A stretch of 64,000 nucleotides of DNA from Streptomyces sp. NBC_01428 (GTDB taxonomy: Bacteria > Actinomycetota > Actinomycetes > Streptomycetales > Streptomycetaceae), in contig NZ_CP109499.1 of NCBI RefSeq assembly GCF_036231965.1, positions 1,612,001 through 1,676,000 on the forward strand. The letters run 5' to 3'. The notes under the pieces are model-generated. The model searched no databases and was not told the origin of the DNA. It saw nothing but the letters and a program-made list of their open reading frames with translations. Position 1 is the first letter of the stretch, and every line of letters begins with the position of its first letter. The position numbers were made by a program, and so were the translations under genes. Positions 1 to 7,337 of this stretch are shown here, piece after piece.

Positions 1-1287
1 GTCCGCAAGCGTCCCGGCCGCTTCACCGCGACCCTGCTGTCGGCGTTCCTGGGTGCCGTGGTCGTCATGACCTTCAACTCGCTGCACGACACGGCCGGGC
101 AGCCCGGCGTGGACCCGGTGAGCGCCGAGTCGCTGTCCACCGCGGCGAGCGTGGTCGGCGGGTACGGCACCCTGCTGGTGTTCTTCGCGGTCGCCTCGAC
201 GCTCACCGTGAACGTGCGGCAACGCGGCGCCGAGACCGAGCTGTTGCGCCGCTCGGGCGCCACGCCGGGGCAGATCCGGCGGATGGTGGTCGGTGAGGCG
301 GTGGCGGTCGCCCTGGTGGGGGCACTGCTGGCCATCGGACCGGCGATGCTCGGCGGCCGGGCCCTGCTGGAGTTGTTCGAGGACAGCGGCCAGGTGCGGC
401 GGTCCGTGGACTATGTCTTCGGCCCCGTCGCCCTCATGTCGGGCCTCGGCATCACGCTGCTCGCGTCGGCGGGCGCCGCGTTCCTCGCCGTGCGGCGCGC
501 GACCCGCGGACAGCGGCCGGCCGGCCGGTCACGGAAGGTCCTCGCGTACGCGGCGACGGCCGTCGGTGCCGCCGCCGTGTGTTCGACGTTCGCCTTCTCG
601 GCGGACGACGCGGCGCTGATGGCACCGCCGGCCTACGGAGCGATCCTGCTGTCGGTGGGCTGCGCGCTGCTCTCGCCGCGGCTCCTGACGGCGCTGCTCG
701 ACCGGCTGCCCCTGTCGGGTCCGAGCGGCTATCTCGCGGTACGGAATCTGCGGCGCCGCGCGGACGAGCTGTCCGGTGTCCTGATGCCGCTGATCCTGTT
801 CACCTGCATGGCGACGGCGACGCTGTACATGCAGGCCGTCGAGAACGACGCGATCGACGCCTCGGGGCTGGTGAAGTCCGTCGACTCGAAGAACCTGGAG
901 ACCCTGAACCTGGTCGTCGTCGGCATCATCGTGGTGTTCTCCTGCGTCATGCTCGTGAACTCCCTGTACGCGGCGACGACGTACCGGACCAGGGAGTTCG
1001 GCGGTCAGCGGCTGGCCGGCGCGACCCCGGGCCAGGTACTCGGCACGGTCGGCGCGGAGGGCGTGATCCTCACGGTGACGGGCGTCCTGCTCGGCACCGG
1101 TGCGGCGCTCACGGGGATCGTCCCGTTCACGCTGGTCCGCACGGACGCCGCGTGGCCGGGCCGGGGTCCGGGCATCTGGCTCGCCGTCGTCGCGGTCGCG
1201 ACGGCGGTGACGCTGGGGACCGGCCTGCTGACGGCACGGGCGACGCTGCGCACTCCGGCGGTCGAGGCGGTGGCGCCGGGCGAGTGA
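1..1287 (+). CDS. FtsX-type ABC transporter permease, 5' end missing
   Basis: The reading frame is open from the first base, so the gene starts upstream and 428 residues are visible. The product is a polytopic membrane protein with about eight hydrophobic segments in two halves. Each half carries the FtsX/MacB landmark of Arg-Arg or Arg-Leu-Ala-Gly followed by A-T-P-G-Q (near residues 82-90 and 340-350), the cytoplasmic coupling motif of this permease family. Such proteins work with an ATPase to move lipids or peptides or to drive mechanotransmission at the membrane. The partner ATPase is not in the window and probably lies just upstream. The first visible residues (VRKRPGRFTATLLSAF) look close to a natural N terminus, so little is likely missing. 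Substrate cannot be inferred. Confidence 0.88.
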   Translation, partial: VRKRPGRFTATLLSAFLGAVVVMTFNSLHDTAGQPGVDPVSAESLSTAASVVGGYGTLLVFFAVASTLTVNVRQRGAETELLRRSGATPGQIRRMVVGEAVAVALVGALLAIGPAMLGGRALLELFEDSGQVRRSVDYVFGPVALMSGLGITLLASAGAAFLAVRRATRGQRPAGRSRKVLAYAATAVGAAAVCSTFAFSADDAALMAPPAYGAILLSVGCALLSPRLLTALLDRLPLSGPSGYLAVRNLRRRADELSGVLMPLILFTCMATATLYMQAVENDAIDASGLVKSVDSKNLETLNLVVVGIIVVFSCVMLVNSLYAATTYRTREFGGQRLAGATPGQVLGTVGAEGVILTVTGVLLGTGAALTGIVPFTLVRTDAAWPGRGPGIWLAVVAVATAVTLGTGLLTARATLRTPAVEAVAPGE

Positions 1288-1482
1288 GCGTCGTGACGCG
1301 GGATCCCGACGAGGGGGGCGGCCGACGAGCGGCTGCCCCTCTCGCATGTCCGGGTCCCGTGCGTGCGGCCTCGCACTCCCCTGCGTGGGGCGTCCGCCGC
1401 GCGCTCCCCCACGTGGAGCGCCCGCCTCACGCTCCCCCGCGTGGGGCGGCCGGTCCCCGAGCATGAGGGCGGGGTGCTCCGG

Positions 1483-2448
1483 TCAGCGCACCCGGCCGCG
1501 GGGCTTCAGGGGCACCGGCGGCAGGTCCGGGGCGTGCAGCGGGGCGCCGTCGTAGCCCTTCACCTCACCGAAGCGGGAGCCCTTCGCCCAGTCCTGGCGG
1601 GCCTGTTCGATCTCCGCCTGGGTGCGTCCGATGAAGTTCCACCACATGATCAGCTCCTCCTCGAACGGTTCACCGCCCAGGAGCATGAGGCCCGCGTCCG
1701 TCGCGGCGCGCAGCGGGAGTTCGGTCCGGCCGCAGCCGAGGTACAGCATGGAGCCGGGGAGCATCGGCACCCCGTCGACATGGGCCTCGCCCGACATGGC
1801 GAGGACGGCGTACTCGAAGTCGGGCTCCAGCGGCAGGCGCAGGTCCGCCCCGCTCGCGAGGGCCAGGTCGGCTCCGACGATCGGGGTGTACGTCGTACCG
1901 GGCGAGGTGGTGCCGTCGACCGTGCCCAGCAGGAGCGTGGCACGCAGGCCGGGGGCGGTGACGACGGGCAGCTCGCCGTGGTGCTCGAAGTGCGGGTCGG
2001 TGTGCCGGTGGCTGTCCGGCAGGGCGACCCAGAGCTGCGCGCCGTGCAGCAGGCGGGCGTGCGGCCGGGGGCTCTCCTCGGAGTGGCTGATCGCGCGGCC
2101 GGAGGTCATCAGGCCCAGTTCGCGCGGGCGGATCGTCTGGAGGCTGCCCGTGGAGTCGCGGTGCAGCACCTCGCCCTCGTGCAGCCAGCTCACGGTCTGC
2201 AGGCCCATGTGCGGGTGCGGCGGGACCTGCATGCCGGGTTCGTCGGCGATGTCGTCGGGCCCGTAGTGGTCGACGAAGCACCAGGCGCCGACCATGCGCC
2301 GGCCCAGGTTGGGGAGCAGGCGGCGGACTTCGGTGGACTCGCCGAGCTTGACCCGGCGAGGGCTGAGGAGTTCGCGCACCGGCTCGGCCACCACGAACCC
2401 GCGGCCACCGCAGAGAGCGGGAACCGCCTCCTGATCAAGATTGCTCAT
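1483..2448 (-). CDS. Pirin family protein (cupin)
   Basis: 321-residue bicupin protein. The N-terminal cupin has the pirin signature HPHMGLQT followed by W-L-H-E-G-E-V-L-H-R-D and a downstream H-S-E metal-ligand motif (I-S-H-S-E-E), which together bind a single Fe ion in characterised pirins. The second half contains the usual C-terminal cupin fold. Pirins act as quercetin dioxygenases or redox-sensing partners of other proteins; which applies here cannot be told. I chose the ATG at 2448; a TTG three codons upstream is possible. The gene is divergent from a MarR-type regulator across a 255-bp gap, so that regulator may control it. Confidence 0.9.
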   Translation of the reverse strand: MSNLDQEAVPALCGGRGFVVAEPVRELLSPRRVKLGESTEVRRLLPNLGRRMVGAWCFVDHYGPDDIADEPGMQVPPHPHMGLQTVSWLHEGEVLHRDSTGSLQTIRPRELGLMTSGRAISHSEESPRPHARLLHGAQLWVALPDSHRHTDPHFEHHGELPVVTAPGLRATLLLGTVDGTTSPGTTYTPIVGADLALASGADLRLPLEPDFEYAVLAMSGEAHVDGVPMLPGSMLYLGCGRTELPLRAATDAGLMLLGGEPFEEELIMWWNFIGRTQAEIEQARQDWAKGSRFGEVKGYDGAPLHAPDLPPVPLKPRGRVR

Positions 2449-2663
2449 GGCCCACAACCTAGACCTGTCGGGGACCCCACGTCAGGTCGTCGAACCGCCC
2501 ATCCAGGGGCACTTGGCTCAGAACAGGCGCGATGGGTCAGGAGCTCCGCCCGGGTCCGTACGCCATTGGACGGACCTGTCCTGTCCCACCGGGGCCCCGG
2601 GCCCGCTCCCGGCGACGCGGCAGCCACCGCTCGCGATCACCGTCGTCGGCGCCGATCCGAATT

Positions 2664-2693
2664 ATAGTAGCCATGTACATAGTAGCCATGTAC
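2664..2693 (+). promoter_or_regulatory. Perfect 15-bp tandem repeat, candidate MarR operator
   Basis: ATAGTAGCCATGTAC occurs twice head to tail (2664-2678 and 2679-2693), 10 bases before the MarR start at 2704. The two copies also create a GTACAT...ATGTAC inverted repeat. The patch is AT-rich compared with its surroundings. A TATAGT (2663-2668) and a TACTGT (2691-2696) could serve as -10 boxes. With the latter, transcription would start at or near the ATG, and no Shine-Dalgarno is visible. Autoregulatory binding is inferred, not shown. Confidence 0.55.
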
Positions 2694-2703
2694 TGTTTCT
2701 TTC

Positions 2704-3219
2704 ATGAGTTCTGCGAAGTCGGTCTCCGAGTACGCGACGCCCGGTTTCCTCGTCTGGCGCCTGTCCATGAAGTGGCGGGTCGCGGTCGACCGGGCGGTGG
2801 GCCCGCTGGGCCTGACGCACGCGCAGTATTCGCTGGTCGCGTCGCTGTACGGCATGCACCGGGACGGTGTGCGCCCCAGTCAGCGCCGGCTCGCCGACCA
2901 CACCGGACTCGAACCGCTCTACGTCTCGAAGCTGGCCCGGTCCCTGGAGGCCGCCGGCATCGTCGACCGCACCCGCGACCCGGCGGACCCCCGCGCGGTG
3001 CAGTTGTCCCTCACCGAGGAGGGACGCGAGATCACCGGCCGCGCGATCACCGTGGTCCAGGGCCTGCTGGAACAGCTTCTCGGCCCCCTGGGCGGCCTCG
3101 CGGGCGACCGCACACGGGCGTTCAGCCACGAACTGGCCACCCTGCTCGACGTACCGCTCGATCCGCACGCCGGAGCCGGAGCGGTTCCGGACGCGACCTC
3201 TTCCAAGGAGCAGTCATGA
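2704..3219 (+). CDS. MarR family transcriptional regulator
   Basis: 171 residues with the MarR winged-helix layout. A helical dimerisation segment (residues 10-40) is followed by a helix-turn-helix around residues 58-85 (S-Q-R-R-L-A-D-H-T-G-L), the wing with the D-x-R-D-P-A-D-P-R-A-V motif at about 93-102, and a C-terminal helical arm. MarR proteins usually repress a neighbouring or divergent gene and release DNA on binding a phenolic or oxidant. There is no clear ribosome-binding site, consistent with a leaderless transcript. The stop codon overlaps the start of the next MarR-type gene (ATGA at 3216). Likely targets are its own operon, through the tandem repeat just upstream, and possibly the divergent pirin. 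Confidence 0.9.
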   Translation: MSSAKSVSEYATPGFLVWRLSMKWRVAVDRAVGPLGLTHAQYSLVASLYGMHRDGVRPSQRRLADHTGLEPLYVSKLARSLEAAGIVDRTRDPADPRAVQLSLTEEGREITGRAITVVQGLLEQLLGPLGGLAGDRTRAFSHELATLLDVPLDPHAGAGAVPDATSSKEQS

Positions 3220-3674
3220 GCACCTCCGTTTCGCCCACCCCCGCCGTCCTTCCCGTCAACGGCCAGGTCATCGGCCTGGCCCACTACGCGAGCCGTGCCG
3301 CCCTGGAGCGGGTACTGGCGCGCAGCGGCACCAGCTTCAACCGGTCCGTGGCCCTGCGGGCCGTCTCCGACAACGGCGGGACGGTCGAGCGCGCATGGCT
3401 GGTGGGCCGGCTGACCGGCGCGTTGAAGATCGAGGAGTCGGTGGCCCGCGCGACCGTCGAGGAGATGACGGCGGACGACCTCCTGGCGGAGCCCGGCGCC
3501 GGGCAGGTGTCCCTCACCGACGCCGGGCGCGAGCTCTTCGACTCGATCCGTACCGCGGGCAACGCGATCGCGGCCCGGCTGTACGCGGGGATCCCGGCCG
3601 AGGACCTCGCGGCCGCCGGACGGGTCCTCACCCTCGTCACCGAGCGGGCGGACGCGGAGCTCGCCGAGGCGTGA
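3216..3674 (+). CDS. Second MarR-type winged-helix protein, coupled to the first
   Basis: 152 residues. The start ATG overlaps the upstream MarR stop by four bases and follows an AAGGAG at 3205-3210. The sequence fits a winged helix: V-A-L-R-A-V-S-D near residues 47-54, a helix-turn-helix around 60-85, then a wing ending in S-L-T-D-A-G-R-E-L-F, a hallmark of MarR proteins. It is diverged from the first protein and is not a recent duplicate. The tight coupling suggests equimolar synthesis. It may form a heterodimer with the first protein or sense a different ligand; neither can be decided from sequence. Confidence 0.8.
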   Translation: MSTSVSPTPAVLPVNGQVIGLAHYASRAALERVLARSGTSFNRSVALRAVSDNGGTVERAWLVGRLTGALKIEESVARATVEEMTADDLLAEPGAGQVSLTDAGRELFDSIRTAGNAIAARLYAGIPAEDLAAAGRVLTLVTERADAELAEA

Positions 3675-3708
3675 ACCGACCGTCGACCACCTCAGGTCGT
3701 GGAATATT

Positions 3709-3727
3709 CAACCAACCTGGTCGGTTG
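3709..3727 (+). promoter_or_regulatory. 19-bp near-perfect palindrome, candidate repressor operator
   Basis: CAACCAACCTGGTCGGTTG is palindromic except for one mismatched pair (CAACC-a-ACC-t-GGT-c-GGTTG). It lies 24 bases before the GTG of the TPR gene and 35 bases after the second MarR stop. AATATT immediately precedes it and may form part of a -10 element. The size and symmetry are typical of TetR-family operators, but no TetR gene is adjacent, so the binding protein is unknown. Confidence 0.5.
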
Positions 3728-3750
3728 TGGAGCGTCGAAGGAGGTCCGCA

Positions 3751-4098
3751 GTGGACATGACGTACTACGACCACGGAACGGCCGCGGAGCGCTGGGAGCG
3801 GGCGCAGCTGTTCTTCGACGCCAAGGACTACGCCGCGGCGGCGCGGGTGCTGGACGGGCTGGTCGAGGAGACCCCGGAGCAGGTGGGGCCCCGGCTGCTG
3901 CTGGCCCGTTCGTACTACCACTCGGCCCAACTGGGCCGCGCCGAGACCGAGTTGCGGGCACTGGTGGAGATCGACCCGGTCGAGCACTACGCGCGCCTCA
4001 TGCTGGGGCGGACGCTGGAGCGCCAGGGGCGGCACGCGGAGGCGGCGTCGCACCTGCGGATCGCGTCGGCGCTCGCGGGCGAATTCCAGCAGGCCTGA
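3751..4098 (+). CDS. Small TPR (tetratricopeptide repeat) protein
   Basis: 115 residues, nearly all accounted for by about three tetratricopeptide repeats (roughly residues 12-45, 46-79 and 80-113; pattern A-x-x-x-x-x-A-K-D-Y-x-x-A-A-x-x-L). Such proteins are usually scaffolds for protein-protein contacts. No enzyme domain, signal peptide or membrane segment is visible. The GTG at 3751 is preferred because AAGGAGG at 3738-3744 lies at ideal spacing; the ATG at 3757 is too far from it. The gene stands alone between the palindrome at 3709 and a strong terminator at 4156, so it is probably monocistronic. Confidence 0.82.
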   Translation: MDMTYYDHGTAAERWERAQLFFDAKDYAAAARVLDGLVEETPEQVGPRLLLARSYYHSAQLGRAETELRALVEIDPVEHYARLMLGRTLERQGRHAEAASHLRIASALAGEFQQA

Positions 4099-4155
4099 TC
4101 CGTTCCGCGGCACGATCGGCCGGGTGTCCGTCACCCGTCCCGTCGCGGTACCTCG

Positions 4156-4193
4156 GCCGGAGGGCCGGTCACCTCGGTGACCGGCCCTCCGGC
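4156..4193 (+). terminator. Strong stem-loop terminator after the TPR gene
   Basis: Perfect 17-bp G/C-rich stem (4156-4172 with 4177-4193) and a four-base loop CTCG, lying 58 bases after the TPR stop. There is no T-tract, as is usual in Streptomyces. Confidence 0.8.
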
Positions 4194-4326
4194 GTGCGCG
4201 GGCACCGGACGGCCGCACCTCCCGAAGAGGCCGCGCCCACCTCGAGAGCGCCGGTTGTCCCGAGAAGTCGCGGGACTCGCCCGGCGCCGCCTCGATCGGA
4301 GCGAGCCGGCTTGGCATCCTGGCCCG

Positions 4327-4983
4327 ATGGCATCCGAACGTGACTCCAGCGCCTCCCGCACCCTCAGCGACCTGATCGAGGAACTCCTCGAACACGAGGG
4401 TCCGTTGCCGATCTTCGGGGCCGGCGACCCCGTGCTGCGGATGGCGGCCGAGCCGTTCGACGGGCAGTTGGAGCCGGGTCTGCTGGCCCGGTTCGTGGCC
4501 GCCCTGCGCGCCACGATGCACGCGGCACCGGGCGTCGGCCTCGCGGCCCCGCAGGTGGGGGTGCCGCTGCGGCTCGCGGTCATCGAGGACCCGGCACCGG
4601 TCCCCGAGGAGATCCGCCTGGCCCGCGGACGGGTTCCGCAGCCGTTCCGCGTACTGGTGAATCCGTCGTACGAGGCAGTCGGCCGGGCCCGGGCCGCGTT
4701 CTTCGAGGGCTGCCTGAGTGTCCCCGGCTACCAGGCGGTGGTGGCCCGCCCCGAGGAGGTGCGATTGACCGCGTGGGACGAAAACGGGCTGCCGGTCGAC
4801 GAGGTGTTCCGAGGCTGGCCGGCCCGCATCGTCCAGCACGAGACGGACCACCTGGACGGAACGCTCTACCTCGACCGCGCGGAACCGCGCAGCCTGTCCT
4901 CGAACTGGGCAGCGGCCGAACTCTGGGGCCAGCCGACACCGGAACGGGCTGCCCAGGAACTGGGGTTCACGCTCCCGGGATAG
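4327..4983 (+). CDS. def: Peptide deformylase
   Basis: 218-residue metalloenzyme that removes the formyl group from the N-terminal methionine of nascent proteins. All three family motifs are intact: G-V-G-L-A-A-P-Q near residue 71, E-G-C-L-S near 130 (metal-binding Cys), and Q-H-E-T-D-H near 171 (two metal-ligand His and catalytic Glu). It carries a 25-30 residue N-terminal extension compared with E. coli Def, common in actinobacterial paralogues. The ATG at 4327 is preferred over upstream in-frame starts, which would run through the terminator at 4156. Streptomycetes usually carry several def genes, so this may not be the only copy. Confidence 0.94.
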   Translation: MASERDSSASRTLSDLIEELLEHEGPLPIFGAGDPVLRMAAEPFDGQLEPGLLARFVAALRATMHAAPGVGLAAPQVGVPLRLAVIEDPAPVPEEIRLARGRVPQPFRVLVNPSYEAVGRARAAFFEGCLSVPGYQAVVARPEEVRLTAWDENGLPVDEVFRGWPARIVQHETDHLDGTLYLDRAEPRSLSSNWAAAELWGQPTPERAAQELGFTLPG

Positions 4984-5070
4984 CGGCGGGGGCCGCGGAC
5001 GAGGACCTGTGGAGCGAGGAGTACCGGGGGCTGGTCGCCCTCGCCTGACGTTCGGGGGCATCGGGAAAGC

Positions 5071-5109
5071 GGCAGGCCGGGCGGCGCACCCTGCGTCGCC
5101 CGGCCTGTC
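5071..5109. terminator. Bidirectional terminator between def and the oxidoreductase
   Basis: 17-bp stem (5071-5087 with 5093-5109) containing two G-U pairs, with loop ACCCT. It sits between convergent genes ending at 4983 and 5143, so it can serve both. Confidence 0.75.
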
Positions 5110-5142
5110 GGTTCGTGGCCGGGGCTTCCCCGGCCGGCCCGC

Positions 5143-6576
5143 TCACGCGTCCCGGTAGGCCTCCAGGAGCCGCAGCCAGACCTCGCTGACCGTCGGGTAG
5201 GACGGAACGGCGTGCCAGAGGCGGCTGATCGGGACCTCGCCGACGACGGCGACGGTCGCGGAGTGGATCAGTTCGCCGACGCCGGGGCCGACCAGGGTGA
5301 GGCCGAGGACGACCTCGCGGTTGATGTCGACGATCATGCGGGCCTTGCCGCGGTAGCCGTCGGCGTAGAGGCCCGCGCCCGCGACCGAGGACATGTCGAC
5401 GTCGACGGCCCGTACCCGGTGGCCCGCCTGTTCCGCCTCCGCGAGGGAGAGGCCGACGGCCGCCGCCTCCGGGTCGGTGAAGACGACCTGCGGGACACCG
5501 GCGTGGTCCGCGGTCGCGGCGTGCGCGCCCCACGGGTCGGTCTCCAGCAGCGGTACCCCGGCGGCGCGCGCGGCGATGGCGGCGCCCGCGATCCGGGCCT
5601 GGTACTTGCCCTGGTGGGTCAGCAGGGCGCGGTGGTTGACGTCTCCGACGGCGTACAGCCACTCGCTGCCGACGACGCGGAGACTGTCGTCGACCTCCAG
5701 CCAGGTGCCGTCCTCCAGGCCCACGGTGCCGAGGCCTAGATCGTCGGTACGGGGTGCCCGGCCGGTGGCGAAGAGGATCTCGTCGGCCTCGATGCGGTCG
5801 CCGGTGTCCGTGAGCGCGACCACCGTCGAGCCCTCGCGGGACACGGCGGTCACCGAGACGCCGGTGCGCACGTCCGCGCCGGCCTCGGTCAGCGCCTCGG
5901 CGACCAGTTCACCGGCGAAGGGCTCCATGCGGGGCAGCAGGCCCTTGCCACGGACGAGCAGGGTGACCTGGGATCCGAGCGCCTGCCAGGCCGTGGCCAT
6001 CTCGGCGGCGACCACACCGCCGCCCACCACGATCAGCCGCCCGGGCACGGCGTGCGCGCTGGTGGCCTCGCGGCTCGTCCACGGCTTGACCTGGTCGAGT
6101 CCGGGCAGGTCGGGCAGGAGGGCGCGGGTGCCCGTGCAGACGGCGACCGCGTGCCGCGCCGTGAGCGTCGTCCGGGTGCCGTCGGGGCCGTCGACCGTCA
6201 CCGTGCGGGGACCGGCCAGGCGGCCGTGGCCGCGGTACAGCACCGCTCCGATGCCGTCCAGCCAGCCGATCTGGCCGTCGTCCTTCCAGTCCGAGGTGAA
6301 CCAGTCGCGGTGGGCGAGCACCGCGGGGGCGTCGAGGGGGCCCTGTACGGCCTGGGCGAGGCCGGGTACGCGGCGGGCGTCGGCGCGGGCGATGGCAGGG
6401 CGCAGCAGGGCCTTGCTGGGCATGCACGCCCAGTACGAGCACTCGCCGCCGACCAGTTCGCTCTCCACGACCGCGGTGGAGAGGCCGGCCGCGCGAGCGC
6501 GGTCGGCCACGTTCTCCCCCACGGGCCCGGCACCGAGCACCACGACGTCGTAGGCGATGGATTCCGTTTCCGTCAT
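5143..6576 (-). CDS. Pyridine nucleotide-disulfide oxidoreductase (dihydrolipoamide dehydrogenase-like)
   Basis: 477 residues with the class I flavin disulfide reductase layout. The FAD-binding G-A-G-P-V-G-E-N is near residue 15, followed by the redox pair in G-G-E-C-S-Y-W-A-C-M-P-S-K (Cys-x4-Cys), a second dinucleotide fold V-V-G-G-G-V-V-A-A-E-M-A near 180, the FAD motif Y-A-V-G-D-V-N, and a C-terminal dimerisation domain. The catalytic His normally found in the C-terminal H-P-T-x-x-E motif is replaced: here the segment reads S-Y-P-T-V-S-E. True dihydrolipoamide, glutathione and mycothione reductases keep this His, so the substrate may differ or the enzyme may act as a diaphorase or transhydrogenase. 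Start ATG at 6576. It is divergent from a thioredoxin gene, suggesting a shared redox role. Confidence 0.85.
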   Translation of the reverse strand: MTETESIAYDVVVLGAGPVGENVADRARAAGLSTAVVESELVGGECSYWACMPSKALLRPAIARADARRVPGLAQAVQGPLDAPAVLAHRDWFTSDWKDDGQIGWLDGIGAVLYRGHGRLAGPRTVTVDGPDGTRTTLTARHAVAVCTGTRALLPDLPGLDQVKPWTSREATSAHAVPGRLIVVGGGVVAAEMATAWQALGSQVTLLVRGKGLLPRMEPFAGELVAEALTEAGADVRTGVSVTAVSREGSTVVALTDTGDRIEADEILFATGRAPRTDDLGLGTVGLEDGTWLEVDDSLRVVGSEWLYAVGDVNHRALLTHQGKYQARIAGAAIAARAAGVPLLETDPWGAHAATADHAGVPQVVFTDPEAAAVGLSLAEAEQAGHRVRAVDVDMSSVAGAGLYADGYRGKARMIVDINREVVLGLTLVGPGVGELIHSATVAVVGEVPISRLWHAVPSYPTVSEVWLRLLEAYRDA

Positions 6577-6696
6577 GGGGCCAGTCTGGTTGCTGGTGTG
6601 CGTCGTGGCCACACGGGTACGGGCGCGGAATACGCCCCCGGTGGGTGGCGTTGTGCAAACCGGCATGAGCCGGACGTCAGGAAGAGGGAATATCGC

Positions 6697-7098
<402 letters not shown>

Positions 7099-7113
7099 CC
7101 TGAAGCGGGCACG

Positions 7114-7160
7114 GCGTCACCCGCCGGTGCCGCCGCACCGGCGGCGGCACCGGGTGACGC
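7114..7160 (+). terminator. Terminator hairpin after trxA
   Basis: The outer 9-bp stem (7114-7122 with 7152-7160) continues through a 3-base bulge into a perfect 11-bp inner stem (7126-7136 with 7141-7151) with a four-base loop. It starts 16 bases after the thioredoxin stop. From 7161 to 7337 I see only GC-rich spacer before the 3' end of the aldehyde dehydrogenase. Confidence 0.75.
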
Positions 7161-7337
7161 GCCGTGTCCGCGACGAGGACGCGGCGACGCGGCGAGTCCC
7201 TGCGATGAGCCGTGCCCGCGCGGCGTCCGGACACTCCGGTGCGCACGCGGCACCCAGCACCTCCAGCGCCCGGCACCCGGCACCGCCGGACGCGGGAGTG
7301 GAGTGCCCGGAGAGGATCCGGGAGTGCCCGGGAGTGC

